Assembly: GCA_030041225.1 (NCBI GenBank)
Contig: JASHOG010000135.1
Coordinates: 1 to 64,000 of the forward strand
Length of the DNA: 64,000 bases
From: Vulcanimicrobiota bacterium
GTDB taxonomy: Bacteria > Vulcanimicrobiota > Vulcanimicrobiia > Vulcanimicrobiales > Vulcanimicrobiaceae
Direction of reading: 5' to 3'
Part shown: positions 49,862-58,735 of the stretch, piece by piece
Numbering within the stretch: the first letter of the stretch is position 1
How the letters are laid out: each line of letters opens with the position of its first letter
Program-made: the position numbers and the translations under genes
The notes under the pieces: generated by a model
What the model was told of the DNA's origin: nothing
Databases searched by the model: none
Seen by the model: the letters and a program-made list of their open reading frames with translations, nothing else

Positions 49862-49878
49862 AGAAAGAGGGGTTGCCG

Positions 49879-50469
49879 TTGCGTTTTTCGTTCGCCATCT
49901 GGACTTTCGTGCTTTTGGCCGGCTCGCTCGGCATGAGCCAGGGCGCCGAAGTCCACAGCCGCCAGGGCGTCGCCTTCGCGCAGCTTAGCGCAGACCGAAC
50001 GAGCCCCGACATCGGACAGTGGCTCTCGGAGAAGGTCGTTGTCAGGCACGTCCACCATGCAGCGGTCATCGGTCGCTTTGCGAGTGCCGTGATCGCGCGT
50101 ACATCGTTGCTTGCCCAGCGCCTGACGAAGAGCGCTCTGCGCTTCCTCGGCGTCCCGTACGTCTTCGGGGGAACGACGTCCGCAGGGTTCGACTGCTCGG
50201 GCTACGTGCAGCACGTCTTCGCGATGCATGGAATCCGTGTCCCGCGCACCGCAGATGCTCAGTTCTATGCCGGACAACACGTCAAGCAGTTGCGGCCGGG
50301 CGACCTCGTATTCTTCCAAACATATGAAGAAGGCCCGTCGCACGTCGGTATCTACCTTGGACATGGCCGCTTCGTCCACGCTAGCTCGAGCCGCGGCGTG
50401 ATGATCAGCACCCTCTCCGACGCGTACTGGGCAAACCGTTATCTCGGTGCCAAGAACCTGATCCACTAA
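49879..50469 (+). CDS. NlpC/P60 cell wall endopeptidase, secreted
   Basis: This protein of about 196 residues has an N-terminal signal (RFSFAIWTFVLLAGSLGMSQGA) and an NlpC/P60 domain: LRFLGVPYVFGGTTSAGFDCSGYVQHVFAMHG with catalytic Cys, LRPGDLVFF, and SHVGIYLGHGRFVHASS with catalytic His. It cleaves peptidoglycan stem peptides. TTG 49879 has GAGG about 7 nt upstream; TTG 49873 is the alternative. It sits directly under the c-di-AMP riboswitch. Confidence 0.9.
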   Translation: MRFSFAIWTFVLLAGSLGMSQGAEVHSRQGVAFAQLSADRTSPDIGQWLSEKVVVRHVHHAAVIGRFASAVIARTSLLAQRLTKSALRFLGVPYVFGGTTSAGFDCSGYVQHVFAMHGIRVPRTADAQFYAGQHVKQLRPGDLVFFQTYEEGPSHVGIYLGHGRFVHASSSRGVMISTLSDAYWANRYLGAKNLIH

Positions 50470-50527
50470 GACGCCTTTTCCACTCCAAGGAAATGCCGCG
50501 GAAATATCCGTATGGTAGGTTTCCCCT

Positions 50528-50836
50528 GTGGAAGTGATCCAAGCGAGGATGGAAAGACTCGAAGCGTCCAGCGAACGGCTTGAAAGCCGGTTCGACGTGC
50601 TTCATGCCTCCTTGCGAGATCTTACCGATATCGTCATTGCGGGCTTTGACCGATTCGAGAATCGCTTTGAACGGATAGATGCGCGGCTCGGTGCCATTGA
50701 CGCCCGCTTCGCGGAGATGGACCATCGGCTGAACGGCCGAATCGACGACCTTCGTGAGGAGATGCACCAAGGATTCACCGGAGTCGACGCCCGGCTGCGA
50801 AGGCTCGAGCGGCCGAGTCCGAAACGCCGTCGATAA
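50528..50836 (+). CDS. small coiled-coil protein
   Basis: This 102-residue protein is heptad-rich (ERLEASSERLESRFDVLHASLRDL...DRFENRFERIDARLGAIDARFAEMDHRLNGRIDDLREEMHQGF). It resembles the coiled-coil part of the tail-anchored protein at 28217 but lacks the membrane helix. GTG start. It stands 44 bp before tRNA-Gln; the function is unknown. Confidence 0.68.
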   Translation: MEVIQARMERLEASSERLESRFDVLHASLRDLTDIVIAGFDRFENRFERIDARLGAIDARFAEMDHRLNGRIDDLREEMHQGFTGVDARLRRLERPSPKRRR

Positions 50837-50880
50837 CAAGGGCCTATGCCGCCACCTGCATAAGCGCTAGCGCGTCGTGT

Positions 50881-50952
50881 TGGGGTGTAGCCAAGCGGTA
50901 AGGCAGCGGACTTTGACTCCGCCATGCGTTGGTTCGAATCCAGCCACCCCAG
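50881..50952 (+). tRNA. tRNA-Gln (TTG)
   Basis: This 72-nt tRNA has acceptor TGGGGTG/CACCCCA with the Gln-type weak U1-A72 pair, D-arm GCCAAGCGGTAAGGC, anticodon stem GCGGA/TCCGC with loop CTTTGAC (anticodon TTG), and T-loop GGTTCGAATCC. Discriminator G; CCA not encoded. Confidence 0.95.
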
Positions 50953-51093
50953 GAGTGCTAGAGCCATGTATCTTGCCGCTGCCTTACCGCAGCGTAGGCG
51001 CGCAGCGCCGGAGCGGAATCTTCAAGCGTCGGGGTCCCCGGTGCGCGAAGCCCTCGTAACGGCGATTTCAGTTTCATAGAAGGAGATACAGCA

Positions 51094-51705
51094 ATGCCCT
51101 TTCTGGACGGGACGGAATACAGGTTGTTGAACAAACGCACGTCTGCCGGTGGGCCGATCTTTTGGGTGGCTGACGAGGCAAGGACGACTGACGACGGCTT
51201 CATATACGGGATCTTGCACGCGGAGATGAAGCATCTGTCGGAACCTTTCAAGCTAGGTGTCATGAGCGTAGGCGACACTGCGCGGTTCCGTACAGAGCGG
51301 GTTTCACTACCGAGTGGCGCTTGCGAAGTCCAGATCGATATCATGCCGACGGCTCACCTCGCGGCCGCACAAAAGGCCGAATATCGCCTCCTCGGTGAAC
51401 GCACGCCGGCTGGGGGATTGATCTTCTGGGTAGCCGAGGAGGCAAAAGCTCGAGACAACGCCTTCGTGAACAAGATGCTAGAAGCAGAGTCCGAGAGCAT
51501 GCCGGAGTATTGGCACGTGGCGGTCGCTTGTTCAAACGGAGAGCTAAAGGTCAAAAGGATTCCGTCGGCCGCCGGTGGCTGGGAAGTGCACGTTGATCAC
51601 TGTAACGCCGATGTGAGGGTAGGTGACGATGGGAAGGTAAGGATCAGCGGGGCCACCCTCCAGTGGATGAAGGGAGTTGCGCAAAAGGTTCTAGACGAGC
51701 GCTAA
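51094..51705 (+). CDS. tandem-duplicated protein of unknown function
   Basis: This 203-residue protein is two copies of a domain of about 95 residues: TEYRLLNKRTSAGGPIFWVADEARTTDDGFIYGILHAE (8-45) and AEYRLLGERTPAGGLIFWVAEEAKARDNAFVNKMLEAE (95-132). The second copy carries more conserved hydrophobics. The ATG has a strong AGAAGGAG 8 nt upstream, unlike most genes in the window. It follows tRNA-Gln by 141 bp, a position open to insertions. No signal peptide, cysteines few; function unknown. Confidence 0.75.
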   Translation: MPFLDGTEYRLLNKRTSAGGPIFWVADEARTTDDGFIYGILHAEMKHLSEPFKLGVMSVGDTARFRTERVSLPSGACEVQIDIMPTAHLAAAQKAEYRLLGERTPAGGLIFWVAEEAKARDNAFVNKMLEAESESMPEYWHVAVACSNGELKVKRIPSAAGGWEVHVDHCNADVRVGDDGKVRISGATLQWMKGVAQKVLDER

Positions 51706-51727
51706 CGCTCGTTTCGCAGCCCGTGAC

Positions 51728-51979
51728 TTAGCGCCAGAAATCTGCTGGGGTCGCTACTGCCGTCACCTCGAAGTCGATCAGGTCCGACCAGAGCTCGATC
51801 CACGGTGTGAGCGCCCTCGCGTCGAGCGCTTCCATGAGTTGGAAGCACCGCGTTCCTGCCAAATCGACCCAGCTGGCATGGTAGGTCACCCCATCCGGCA
51901 GCATGCGCCCGTGGGCGCCGTATCGCTGCGCGATCTGCGCTGTGTCCACTTTAAAGTGCTCGGTAACTATAAAGAGCAT
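51728..51979 (-). CDS. DUF3303 family protein
   Basis: This 83-residue protein matches the DUF3303 family: LFIVTEHFKVDTAQIAQRYGAHGRMLPDGVTYHASWVDLAGTRCFQLMEALDARALTPWIELWSDLIDFEVTAV. It is a small ferredoxin-like alpha/beta protein whose function is unknown. It converges with the tandem-domain gene. Confidence 0.85.
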   Translation of the reverse strand: MLFIVTEHFKVDTAQIAQRYGAHGRMLPDGVTYHASWVDLAGTRCFQLMEALDARALTPWIELWSDLIDFEVTAVATPADFWR

Positions 51980-52067
51980 AGTGCTTGGTTACGCTCGAGC
52001 ATGAGCATCCATCCTTTCTCGTTGGCGCACGGGACCTCGGCGACGGCGCAGCCAAGGTCGGAGCACG

Positions 52068-52430
52068 ATGATGAAGCAGCCTACTCCTGAGCATCCGATC
52101 GCCATAGAACGCAATCTAAGAAGCGTTACCGTGAGCTTTAGCGGGGCCACACTGGCGCAGTCGCAGCGAGCTATGACGCTGCGAGAGGCGAGCTATCCGC
52201 CCGTCGTGTACGTGCCGCGTGAGGATGTCGATATGACGCTGTTCCAACGCACATCGCATTCGACGCACTGTCCGTACAAGGGCGACGCTTCCTACTACAC
52301 GGTTGAGGCGAACGGTCAGCGCGCGGAGAACGTCGCGTGGTCCTACGAGAGTCCGTATCCGACGGCAATGCCGGTCAAAGGATATCTCGCCTTTTATACG
52401 GATCGCGTTCGCGTCGAGGAAGAGGCATGA
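52068..52430 (+). CDS. DUF427 family protein
   Basis: This 120-residue protein matches DUF427: VTVSFSGATLAQSQRAMTLREASYPPVVYVPREDVDMTLFQRTSHSTHCPYKGDASYYTVEANGQRAENVAWSYESPYP...VKGYLAFYTDRVRVE. The conserved HCPYKG motif is intact. The family is a small beta-tent fold of unknown role. The ATG at 52068 or the next at 52071 starts it; it overlaps the secreted phosphoesterase gene by four bases. Confidence 0.9.
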   Translation: MMKQPTPEHPIAIERNLRSVTVSFSGATLAQSQRAMTLREASYPPVVYVPREDVDMTLFQRTSHSTHCPYKGDASYYTVEANGQRAENVAWSYESPYPTAMPVKGYLAFYTDRVRVEEEA

Positions 52431-53497
52431 GGCGCGCGCTGACTCTGTGTGGGCTCGCGTTGTCGCTCGGCGCGCTGCCGACCTCCGGGTGGGCGACCAC
52501 GGCGAGGGATCTTGAGATGCCTCGGTACGCGCACATCTTCGTGATCGTCGAGGAGAACAAGGACTACGGCCAGATCATCGGGAGTGCGGACGCTCCAACC
52601 ATCACCCGCTTCGCGCACGAGTACGGGAACGCAACGGACTTCTATGCGGAAACGCATCCGAGCGAGCCGAACTACGTCGCGCTCGTCGGTGGTTACACAT
52701 ACGGTATCCGCGATGATGACGCGTACTTTTGCCGGCCACATCTGCGTGACCCGAGCTGCCCGGGCAGCGACAGCACCGGCTACGTCAATCACACGATCGA
52801 CGCCCCCAACCTTGCGACGCAGCTGGAAGCAGCCGGCTTCACATGGAAGAACTACCTCGAGTCGCTGCCGGCGCCGGGCTCCCTCGTTGCCTCGGCGGGC
52901 CTCTATGCGTCAAAACATTCCGGATTCATCAACTTTCGCTCCGTCCAGCGCGACCCGAATCGCGATCAACATCTCGTTGACTTCAAGCAGTTCTACCACG
53001 ATTTGTCGTCGGGCATGGTTCCGAGCTTTTCTCTCGTGATTCCGAATGTCTGCAACGAGATGCACGGCGCGCTTGGACCAGGCACGCCGGAGGGCTGTGA
53101 ATACAATCCGATAGGAAAGCTGATTTGGCGCGGTGACGCAAACATCGCGGCTATCGCGGGGCGCATCATGGCGTCGCCGGTTTGGCGCTCTCGGGAGAAC
53201 GCTGCGATCGTCATCACCTTCGATGAGAACGACGACCAAACATTCGTCGGCTGTTGTGGGAACGATCCGCATGACGCGGCCAATCGAGGAGGCGGGCACA
53301 TTCCTACGATCGTCATGACGAATCACGGCCCGCGCCATATAGATGATCCAACACCATACAATCACTACTCTCTCCTGCGCACCATAGAAGACGCCTTCGG
53401 CATCTACACTCACCTCAAAAAGGCGGCAGCGCCCGGCGTTGTGCCGATGCTACCGCTCTTCCGACAAGAAGCTCGAACTCGCTCGGCAGGAGCGTAG
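52427..53497 (+). CDS. secreted phosphoesterase (PLC/acid phosphatase family)
   Basis: This 356-residue exported enzyme has a signal peptide (RRALTLCGLALSLGALPTSGWA) and the phosphoesterase family core: YAHIFVIVEENKDYGQIIGSADAPTI, ETHPSEPNYVALVGG, PNVCNEMHG, AIVITFDENDD and GGGHIPTIVMTNHGPRH. These are the metal-ligand and nucleophile regions of the alkaline-phosphatase-like superfamily. Acid phosphatase or phospholipase C activity is likely; the substrate is unknown. Confidence 0.9.
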   Translation: MRRALTLCGLALSLGALPTSGWATTARDLEMPRYAHIFVIVEENKDYGQIIGSADAPTITRFAHEYGNATDFYAETHPSEPNYVALVGGYTYGIRDDDAYFCRPHLRDPSCPGSDSTGYVNHTIDAPNLATQLEAAGFTWKNYLESLPAPGSLVASAGLYASKHSGFINFRSVQRDPNRDQHLVDFKQFYHDLSSGMVPSFSLVIPNVCNEMHGALGPGTPEGCEYNPIGKLIWRGDANIAAIAGRIMASPVWRSRENAAIVITFDENDDQTFVGCCGNDPHDAANRGGGHIPTIVMTNHGPRHIDDPTPYNHYSLLRTIEDAFGIYTHLKKAAAPGVVPMLPLFRQEARTRSAGA

Positions 53498-53521
53498 CGG
53501 CGTACTCTGTAAGGCGCTCGT

Positions 53522-53884
53522 GTGGCGGACGACCTGACGATCGAGCGCCTTTCCGAAAACGAGGGCAAGGCGCTTATCTTGCGTCTTTCAGGCAGCCTCG
53601 ACGTCGCCACGACGCGCCAGATGAAGCAGAGTCTCGCTGAGGTGAGTTCCGCTAGTTATCGCGATCTGCTCATCGATCTCACTGCACTCGAGTTTCTCGA
53701 CTCTACCGGGTTGGGCGCCTTGATCGGAGCGCACCGCCGCGCCGCTGAGGCCGGCGAGCGACTCGAGCTCATTGTGAGTGACGGCCCCATCGCCCGTCTG
53801 TTGAACATCACCGGGCTCTCTCGCGTCTTTACGATTTTTGGATCACTCGGCGAGGCGCTCGAACGGATAGGCGCGGTCGAGTAG
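53522..53884 (+). CDS. STAS-domain anti-sigma factor antagonist
   Basis: This 120-residue protein has the SpoIIAA-like fold: LRLSGSLDVATTRQMKQSL, DLLIDLTALEFLDSTGLGALIGAHRRA with the phosphorylatable Ser in DSTGLG, and LIVSDGPIARLLNITGLSRVFTIF. No anti-sigma kinase or sigma factor is encoded nearby. GTG start. Its 3' end overlaps the convergent glcF gene by 42 bp. Confidence 0.92.
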   Translation: MADDLTIERLSENEGKALILRLSGSLDVATTRQMKQSLAEVSSASYRDLLIDLTALEFLDSTGLGALIGAHRRAAEAGERLELIVSDGPIARLLNITGLSRVFTIFGSLGEALERIGAVE

Positions 53885-55126
53885 CTCGACGACATGCCGT
53901 ACCTGCACCGAGCTGCGTGCAACTCGTAATCCAGCCTCGAGTTGCATCGCACATCCCGGATTCGCCGTCGCGACGATGCTTGCACCGGTTTCGAGCAGGG
54001 CATCGACTTTCCGGCGCTGGAGCCGAGCCGCCATCTCGCGTTGCGTGAGATTATAGATGCCCGCGCTCCCGCAACAGATCGCGCTCTCGCGCATCTCGAC
54101 CAGACGCGCTCCGGGGAGCTTCGCGAGCAGGCGGCGCGGTGCGGCCGTCACCCGCTGAGCGTTTGCGAGGTGACATGGTTCTTGATACGTGAGCGTTGCA
54201 TCGACACGAATCTGCGGTGCCGGAAGCTCGACCGCATCGAGGACTTCGAGAATGTCGCGGACGCGCTGTGCAAAACGCTGCGCACGCGCTCGCCATGGAT
54301 CCTCGAATGCGAAGAGCTCGGCGCACTCCTTTAACGCAGAACCACACCCGGCTGCATTGACGACGTACACGTCGGCCCCGGAACGCTCGAAAGCCTCGAT
54401 GTTCCTGCAGGCCATCTCTCGTCCAAGCTCGCTTTCGCCCGCATGCACGGCGATGGCACCGCAACAGCCTTGGTCCGACGGAACGATCACGCCGAGCCCG
54501 GCGCGCCGAAGCATTCGGATCGTCGCCTCGTGCACAGCCGGGAATGCGACCAGCATGACGCAGCCGGTGTGCAGAAACGCAAGCCCCTGTGCGCGCTCCA
54601 CGTCGTAGCGTTGCCCTCGAGCGACGAACGGCCGCGCGGGAATTCGGGGCGCGAGCTCGGAGAGGTCGCGCATACCCAAGAGCGGTGCGAGCTTCTCCAA
54701 GCCCGTGATCTGGGCCAGCCGCAGGAGGCGCGCTACGGCGCGCATTGCTCCGAGCCTTGTAAAGAGAAAGCGCAACAGGAACGCGCGCGCAAAACGGGAG
54801 AACGCCGGTTCTCGTTCGGCTTGAGCGCGCCGGATCTGCGCGCGAGCCGGCTCGATGAGGCGCCCGTAGCGCACTCCGGACGGACAGACCGCTTCGCAAC
54901 CCCGACAGTCCAGGCACTCGCTCATCTGCGCAACGAATCCCGGGCTCAGCAGATCGAGATGTCCCTCGGCGACGGCTCGGATCAAGCTGATGCGACCACG
55001 TGGTCCGGAGGTCTCAACGGAGGTTTCGAGGTAGGTGGGACAACTCTGAAGGCAGAGCCCGCAGCGTATGCACGTGTCGTAGATGGAGGCCTGGGGAGCG
55101 TCGCTCCCGCTGAAACCCCGCAGCAT
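53843..55126 (-). CDS. glcF: glycolate oxidase iron-sulfur subunit
   Basis: This 427-residue protein has two ferredoxin clusters (CIRCGLCLQSCPTY, CLDCRGCEAVCPSG) and two CCG domains (HTGCVMLV...SDQGCCGAIAVHAGE; TYQEPCHL...ESAICCGSAGIYNL). It matches GlcF, the electron-transfer subunit of glycolate dehydrogenase, or lactate utilisation LldF/LutA relatives. The flavin subunits GlcD/GlcE are not in this window. The ATG at 55126 gives the usual family start. Confidence 0.88.
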   Translation of the reverse strand: MLRGFSGSDAPQASIYDTCIRCGLCLQSCPTYLETSVETSGPRGRISLIRAVAEGHLDLLSPGFVAQMSECLDCRGCEAVCPSGVRYGRLIEPARAQIRRAQAEREPAFSRFARAFLLRFLFTRLGAMRAVARLLRLAQITGLEKLAPLLGMRDLSELAPRIPARPFVARGQRYDVERAQGLAFLHTGCVMLVAFPAVHEATIRMLRRAGLGVIVPSDQGCCGAIAVHAGESELGREMACRNIEAFERSGADVYVVNAAGCGSALKECAELFAFEDPWRARAQRFAQRVRDILEVLDAVELPAPQIRVDATLTYQEPCHLANAQRVTAAPRRLLAKLPGARLVEMRESAICCGSAGIYNLTQREMAARLQRRKVDALLETGASIVATANPGCAMQLEAGLRVARSSVQVRHVVELLDRAYPFERLAE

Positions 55127-55211
55127 TTCAACCACCGACTGCCGTCGCGCGCTCCTGCACCATGATTCAGGGCTTCGTCGCCGAAGTAAGCGATCATTCG
55201 GGAGATAGCAG

Positions 55212-55880
55212 ATGAGATCAGTCGGAATGCTCCTCGCGCTCATTCTGGGATTGACGGCGCAAGCCTCATCGACGACGACCACACTCGTCCGGCACCTGGA
55301 GTACAAGTTCGCGTACGACACGACGCTCTCCCGAGGCGGCCCAAGCACGGGGACGCTCTCGGTGGATATTCTCGGCCTTGCCACGGACGGCGGCATGCTC
55401 GTCAACGCGAGGGATTGGTGGTGGAATGCGTCGCTGCCCAGGCAGGGTGCGCAGTGCGAAGTCTATCCGAACGGCGGTGTCTCGTGCATGCAAGCGCCCT
55501 ATCTGCTCCCACCGATGCAGCTCGTGCTCTTTCCGCTTCTAGCGCGGGATTTTTTCAACGGGGTGTCGGCAACGGTCACGTCACCCTGGCGGCAGAGCTA
55601 TAACGTCGTCCAGAGCGTCTACACGTGGGCCTCGGTCTTCGATTTACAGCTCGATGAGATCGTCGATAATCACTTCGCGCTCGTCACGTACCACGGCACC
55701 TCGCTCCAGCAGGGGGGCCGTTACCGTAAGAGCGTCGTTGACGGATACGTCGAGTATGACGAGCAAGCAAAGGTTCCGGTGGTTGTGCGCGACGTGCGCA
55801 CGTACTATCCTACCGGAAGCGCGTTCTCCCAAGATAGCGTCGAGCTCCAACTGACGAAGGATTCGCTCGCGAAGAGCTGA
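55212..55880 (+). CDS. secreted protein of unknown function
   Basis: This 222-residue protein has a signal peptide (RSVGMLLALILGLTAQAS) and an all-beta body (YKFAYDTTLSRGGPSTGTLSVDILGLATDGGMLVNARDWWW...LQLDEIVDNHFALVTYHGTSLQQGGRYRKSVVDGYVEYDEQAKVPVVV). One CEV/CMQ cysteine pair is seen. GGGAGAT lies about 6 nt before the ATG. The pattern is like the LolA-like protein at 22648 but more weakly; no family is named. Confidence 0.72.
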   Translation: MRSVGMLLALILGLTAQASSTTTTLVRHLEYKFAYDTTLSRGGPSTGTLSVDILGLATDGGMLVNARDWWWNASLPRQGAQCEVYPNGGVSCMQAPYLLPPMQLVLFPLLARDFFNGVSATVTSPWRQSYNVVQSVYTWASVFDLQLDEIVDNHFALVTYHGTSLQQGGRYRKSVVDGYVEYDEQAKVPVVVRDVRTYYPTGSAFSQDSVELQLTKDSLAKS

Positions 55881-55897
55881 TGCTGCTTGAGCAAAAC

Positions 55898-57061
55898 CTA
55901 GAGCTTTATGTCATCCTTGCGCTCTGAGAGCGGCGTATACGTCACGCCGCGCGCACCGACGTAGTTTGCGCGCGGACGCATGAGTTTGTTGTCTGCGTAC
56001 TGCTCCATCACGTGAGCAGTCCAGCCCGCGACACGGCTAATGGCGAAGACCGGGGTAAAGTACGGTGTGGGAATGCCTAGCGTGTAGTAGACGGAGGCGG
56101 AGTAGAGATCGACGTTCGGGTAGAGCTGCTTTGCGTTCCACACAGCCTGCTCCATCCGCTCGGTCATCGCCACCCACTTCGTCGTACCCGCGGCCGCACC
56201 GACCTCTTTTGCGATGCGCTTGAGCTCAGTGGCGCGCGGATCGTACGCTTTGTACACTGCATGACCGAAGCCCATGATCTTCTCGTGGGCCGCGAGCTTG
56301 CGGGTGACCCACCCGTCGACGTTCTCCATCTCGCCGATGTCGAGCAGATTGTGGATCACACCTTCGTTGGCGCCGCCGTGAAGTGGGCCTTTGAGCGCGC
56401 CGATCGCCGATGTGATCGCCGAGTACATGTCGGAGAGCGTCGAGGCCGTGACGAGCGCGGCGAACGTCGAAGCGTTCATCCCGTGGTCGGCGTGAAGGAT
56501 CAGTGCGACGTCCAGAACACGAGCGGCCCTGTCATCGGGTTTCTTGCCGCTGAACATGTGCAGGAAGTTCGCGGCGGTATCGAGCGAAGGATCGGGCGCG
56601 ACCGGCTCGAGGCCCTGCGAGATCCGGTAGTAGGCAGCCAGGATCGTGGGAAAAATCGCGGTGAGCGTCAGCGCTTTCTCGACCTGCGCCTCGAGTGACA
56701 TGTCCATCACCTTGGGGTCGAACAGTCCCAGAGCCGAGACCGCTGTCCGCAGCGCGTCCATCGGCGTGCCGTCGTGCGGAAGGTCCCGCAAAACCGCGGC
56801 GAGCTTCGCTGGAAGCGAGCGTCGCTTGTTGAGGTTCGCGCGAAACGTGTCGAGGCTTGCTCTCGAGGGCAACGCGTCGAACCATAAGAGGTACGCGACC
56901 TCTTCGAACGTCGAGGAGCGTGCAAGGTCGTGAATGTCGATGCCGCGATAGATCAGCTCGCCCTTCTCCCCGTTGATCGAGGAGAGCCGCGTATCGCCGA
57001 CGACGGCATCGCGAAGGCCGGTCTGGCCCATCGGTTGTGGAGCGCTCAATACTTGGTTCAT
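55898..57061 (-). CDS. gltA: citrate synthase
   Basis: This 387-residue enzyme is a short, type I-like citrate or methylcitrate synthase. The catalytic residues are in [15 protein letters not shown] (His), [15 protein letters not shown] (His) and the Asp in [15 protein letters not shown] region, with [21 protein letters not shown] precedes the ATG by 6 nt. Divergence from malate dehydrogenase suggests coordinated TCA expression. 2-methylcitrate synthase activity cannot be excluded. Confidence 0.94.
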   Translation of the reverse strand: MNQVLSAPQPMGQTGLRDAVVGDTRLSSINGEKGELIYRGIDIHDLARSSTFEEVAYLLWFDALPSRASLDTFRANLNKRRSLPAKLAAVLRDLPHDGTPMDALRTAVSALGLFDPKVMDMSLEAQVEKALTLTAIFPTILAAYYRISQGLEPVAPDPSLDTAANFLHMFSGKKPDDRAARVLDVALILHADHGMNASTFAALVTASTLSDMYSAITSAIGALKGPLHGGANEGVIHNLLDIGEMENVDGWVTRKLAAHEKIMGFGHAVYKAYDPRATELKRIAKEVGAAAGTTKWVAMTERMEQAVWNAKQLYPNVDLYSASVYYTLGIPTPYFTPVFAISRVAGWTAHVMEQYADNKLMRPRANYVGARGVTYTPLSERKDDIKL

Positions 57062-57190
57062 ACTTCGTCCCCTAGCCTGCCTCCCATTGCCCGCTCGCGC
57101 CATGACTTTTGCGCCCTACGGCCGGGTTCCCGGCTCTCGCCCGTCTCGCGGAGGTGCCGTAAAGCGCGGCGCAGTATTGCCGCGCTCGGC

Positions 57191-58114
57191 ATGAGGAAGA
57201 AGGTTACCATCGTGGGCGCCGGTAACGTCGGCGCCACCACGGCACACTGGGTTGCGGCTAAGGAGCTGGCCGACGTCGTGCTCGTCGACGTGATCGAGGG
57301 AGTTCCCCAGGGCAAGGCGCTGGATCTGATGGAGGCGCTACCGGTCGAGGGCCGCGACGTTTCGGTCGTGGGGAGCAACGACTATGCCCCGACGAAGAGC
57401 TCCGACATCGTCGTGATTACCGCGGGGTTTCCGCGAAAACCGGGGATGAGCCGCGATGACCTCGTTCGCGCGAACGCCGAGATCGTCGGCGCGGCGACCA
57501 AAGAAGCCGTCCGGTACTCGCCCGACGCTATTCTCATCGTCGTCACGAACCCGCTCGACGCGATGTGTGAGGTGGCGCGGCGAATAAGCGGCTGGCCGAG
57601 AGAGCGCGTTTTGGGAATGGCGGGTGTGCTCGACTCGGCGCGCTTCCGTACCTTCGTCGCTCTGGAGCTCGGCGTGAGCGTCGAGAACGTGCAGGCCTTC
57701 GTACTCGGGGGCCACGGAGACCAGATGGTGCCGCTTCCGCGCTACACGACGGTTGCCGGCATTCCGATCACGGAGTTGTTGGACGAAGCGACGATCGCGC
57801 GGCTTGTCGACCGAACTGCGAAGGGTGGCGGTGAAATCGTCGATCTTCTCAAGGCAGGAAGCGCCTACTATGCACCGGGACGATCGATCACGGAGATGGT
57901 TGACGCAATTCTGAAAGACAAGCACAAGATTCTCCCGTGCGCAGCCTTCCTGCAAGGTGAGTACGGCATCCGCGACCTTTTCGTCGGCGTCCCCTGCCGT
58001 CTGGGCGCGGGCGGCCTCGAGAAGATCCTTGAGATTCGCCTGACGCCGCAAGAGCAAGCGGCTCTTCAGAAGAGCGCCGAGGCCGTCCAGGCGCTCGTGA
58101 AGGCACTACCTTAA
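57191..58114 (+). CDS. mdh: malate dehydrogenase (LDH-like)
   Basis: This 307-residue NAD enzyme has [63 protein letters not shown] (Arg pair of malate dehydrogenases), [22 protein letters not shown] and the catalytic His in [12 protein letters not shown]. The fold is the tetrameric LDH-like MDH type. The start ATG agrees with the family. It is divergent from citrate synthase by 129 bp. Confidence 0.95.
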   Translation: MRKKVTIVGAGNVGATTAHWVAAKELADVVLVDVIEGVPQGKALDLMEALPVEGRDVSVVGSNDYAPTKSSDIVVITAGFPRKPGMSRDDLVRANAEIVGAATKEAVRYSPDAILIVVTNPLDAMCEVARRISGWPRERVLGMAGVLDSARFRTFVALELGVSVENVQAFVLGGHGDQMVPLPRYTTVAGIPITELLDEATIARLVDRTAKGGGEIVDLLKAGSAYYAPGRSITEMVDAILKDKHKILPCAAFLQGEYGIRDLFVGVPCRLGAGGLEKILEIRLTPQEQAALQKSAEAVQALVKALP

Positions 58115-58137
58115 GAGCTGCGAAAGAACACGGCGGT

Positions 58138-58599
58138 ATGAACATGGTGCCCGGCGGAGAGTCGTGGCCGATGATCCATGTGAACGTTTCCTCGTCGGCG
58201 GGCGGATGTACGCTCGGCACGTCGGCATTTTTCCGTTACATGGTCAGGCTTGCCGATCACGACGTCAAGCTTTCCAATGTTGATAAGGAAGAGCTGCAGG
58301 TGCTGGCCGCGATTCCTCACGCGCTCGAGCCCGAGGAGGATATTCTCGGAGCGTTCGGGCGCGGCTGGCGCATCGTGCCGCCCCGCGACAGCCTCGACTG
58401 GACCGTGCTGGAAGCGTCGCCACGCCGCCTGCGTTGCGCGCTCGAGTACGCAAGAAATCTTCTTTGGACGCGTGCCTCCGAGTTACGCATCAGCGCGAAA
58501 GAGATCGCCTCCATAGAAGAAGAGTTCGACGCTCTAGACGGCGTCGTGCGTCGCGCCGAAGCCGCCGGCGTCCCCGTCAACCTCTCCTACGTAACCTAA
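58138..58599 (+). CDS. protein of unknown function after mdh
   Basis: This 153-residue protein has a mixed pattern (IHVNVSSSAGGCTLGTSAFFRYMVRLADHDVKLSNVDKEELQVLAAI...WTVLEASPRRLRCALEYARNLLWTRASELRISAKEIASIEEEFDALDGVVRRAEAAGVPVNLSYVT), with long helices in the second half. Start may be ATG 58138 or 58171. It may be co-transcribed with mdh, 23 bp upstream. The family is not recognised. Confidence 0.65.
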   Translation: MNMVPGGESWPMIHVNVSSSAGGCTLGTSAFFRYMVRLADHDVKLSNVDKEELQVLAAIPHALEPEEDILGAFGRGWRIVPPRDSLDWTVLEASPRRLRCALEYARNLLWTRASELRISAKEIASIEEEFDALDGVVRRAEAAGVPVNLSYVT

Positions 58600-58723
58600 G
58601 CGATATTTCGGACAGCCCCCATTTCGCCTATTAGGTCCTAGGGGCCGAGGACCGTATGCCGTGGGCCGTTATGCCCGCGGTCATAGTGCGCTTCGCTTCC
58701 AGACGCGCTTTTTACACAAAGCC

Positions 58724-58729
58724 TACAAT
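58724..58729 (+). promoter_or_regulatory. possible -10 of glycan operon, leaderless
   Basis: TACAAT ends six bases before the GTG start of the glycosyltransferase, so +1 would fall on the start codon. The -35 region is not consensus. A hairpin GGTCCT/AGGACC lies upstream at about 58635-58654. Confidence 0.35.
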
Positions 58730-58735
58730 CGGCTC

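Noticed and set aside
50953-52067. Genomic island integrated at tRNA-Gln
   Set aside because: No integrase and no direct repeat of the tRNA 3' end could be seen downstream.
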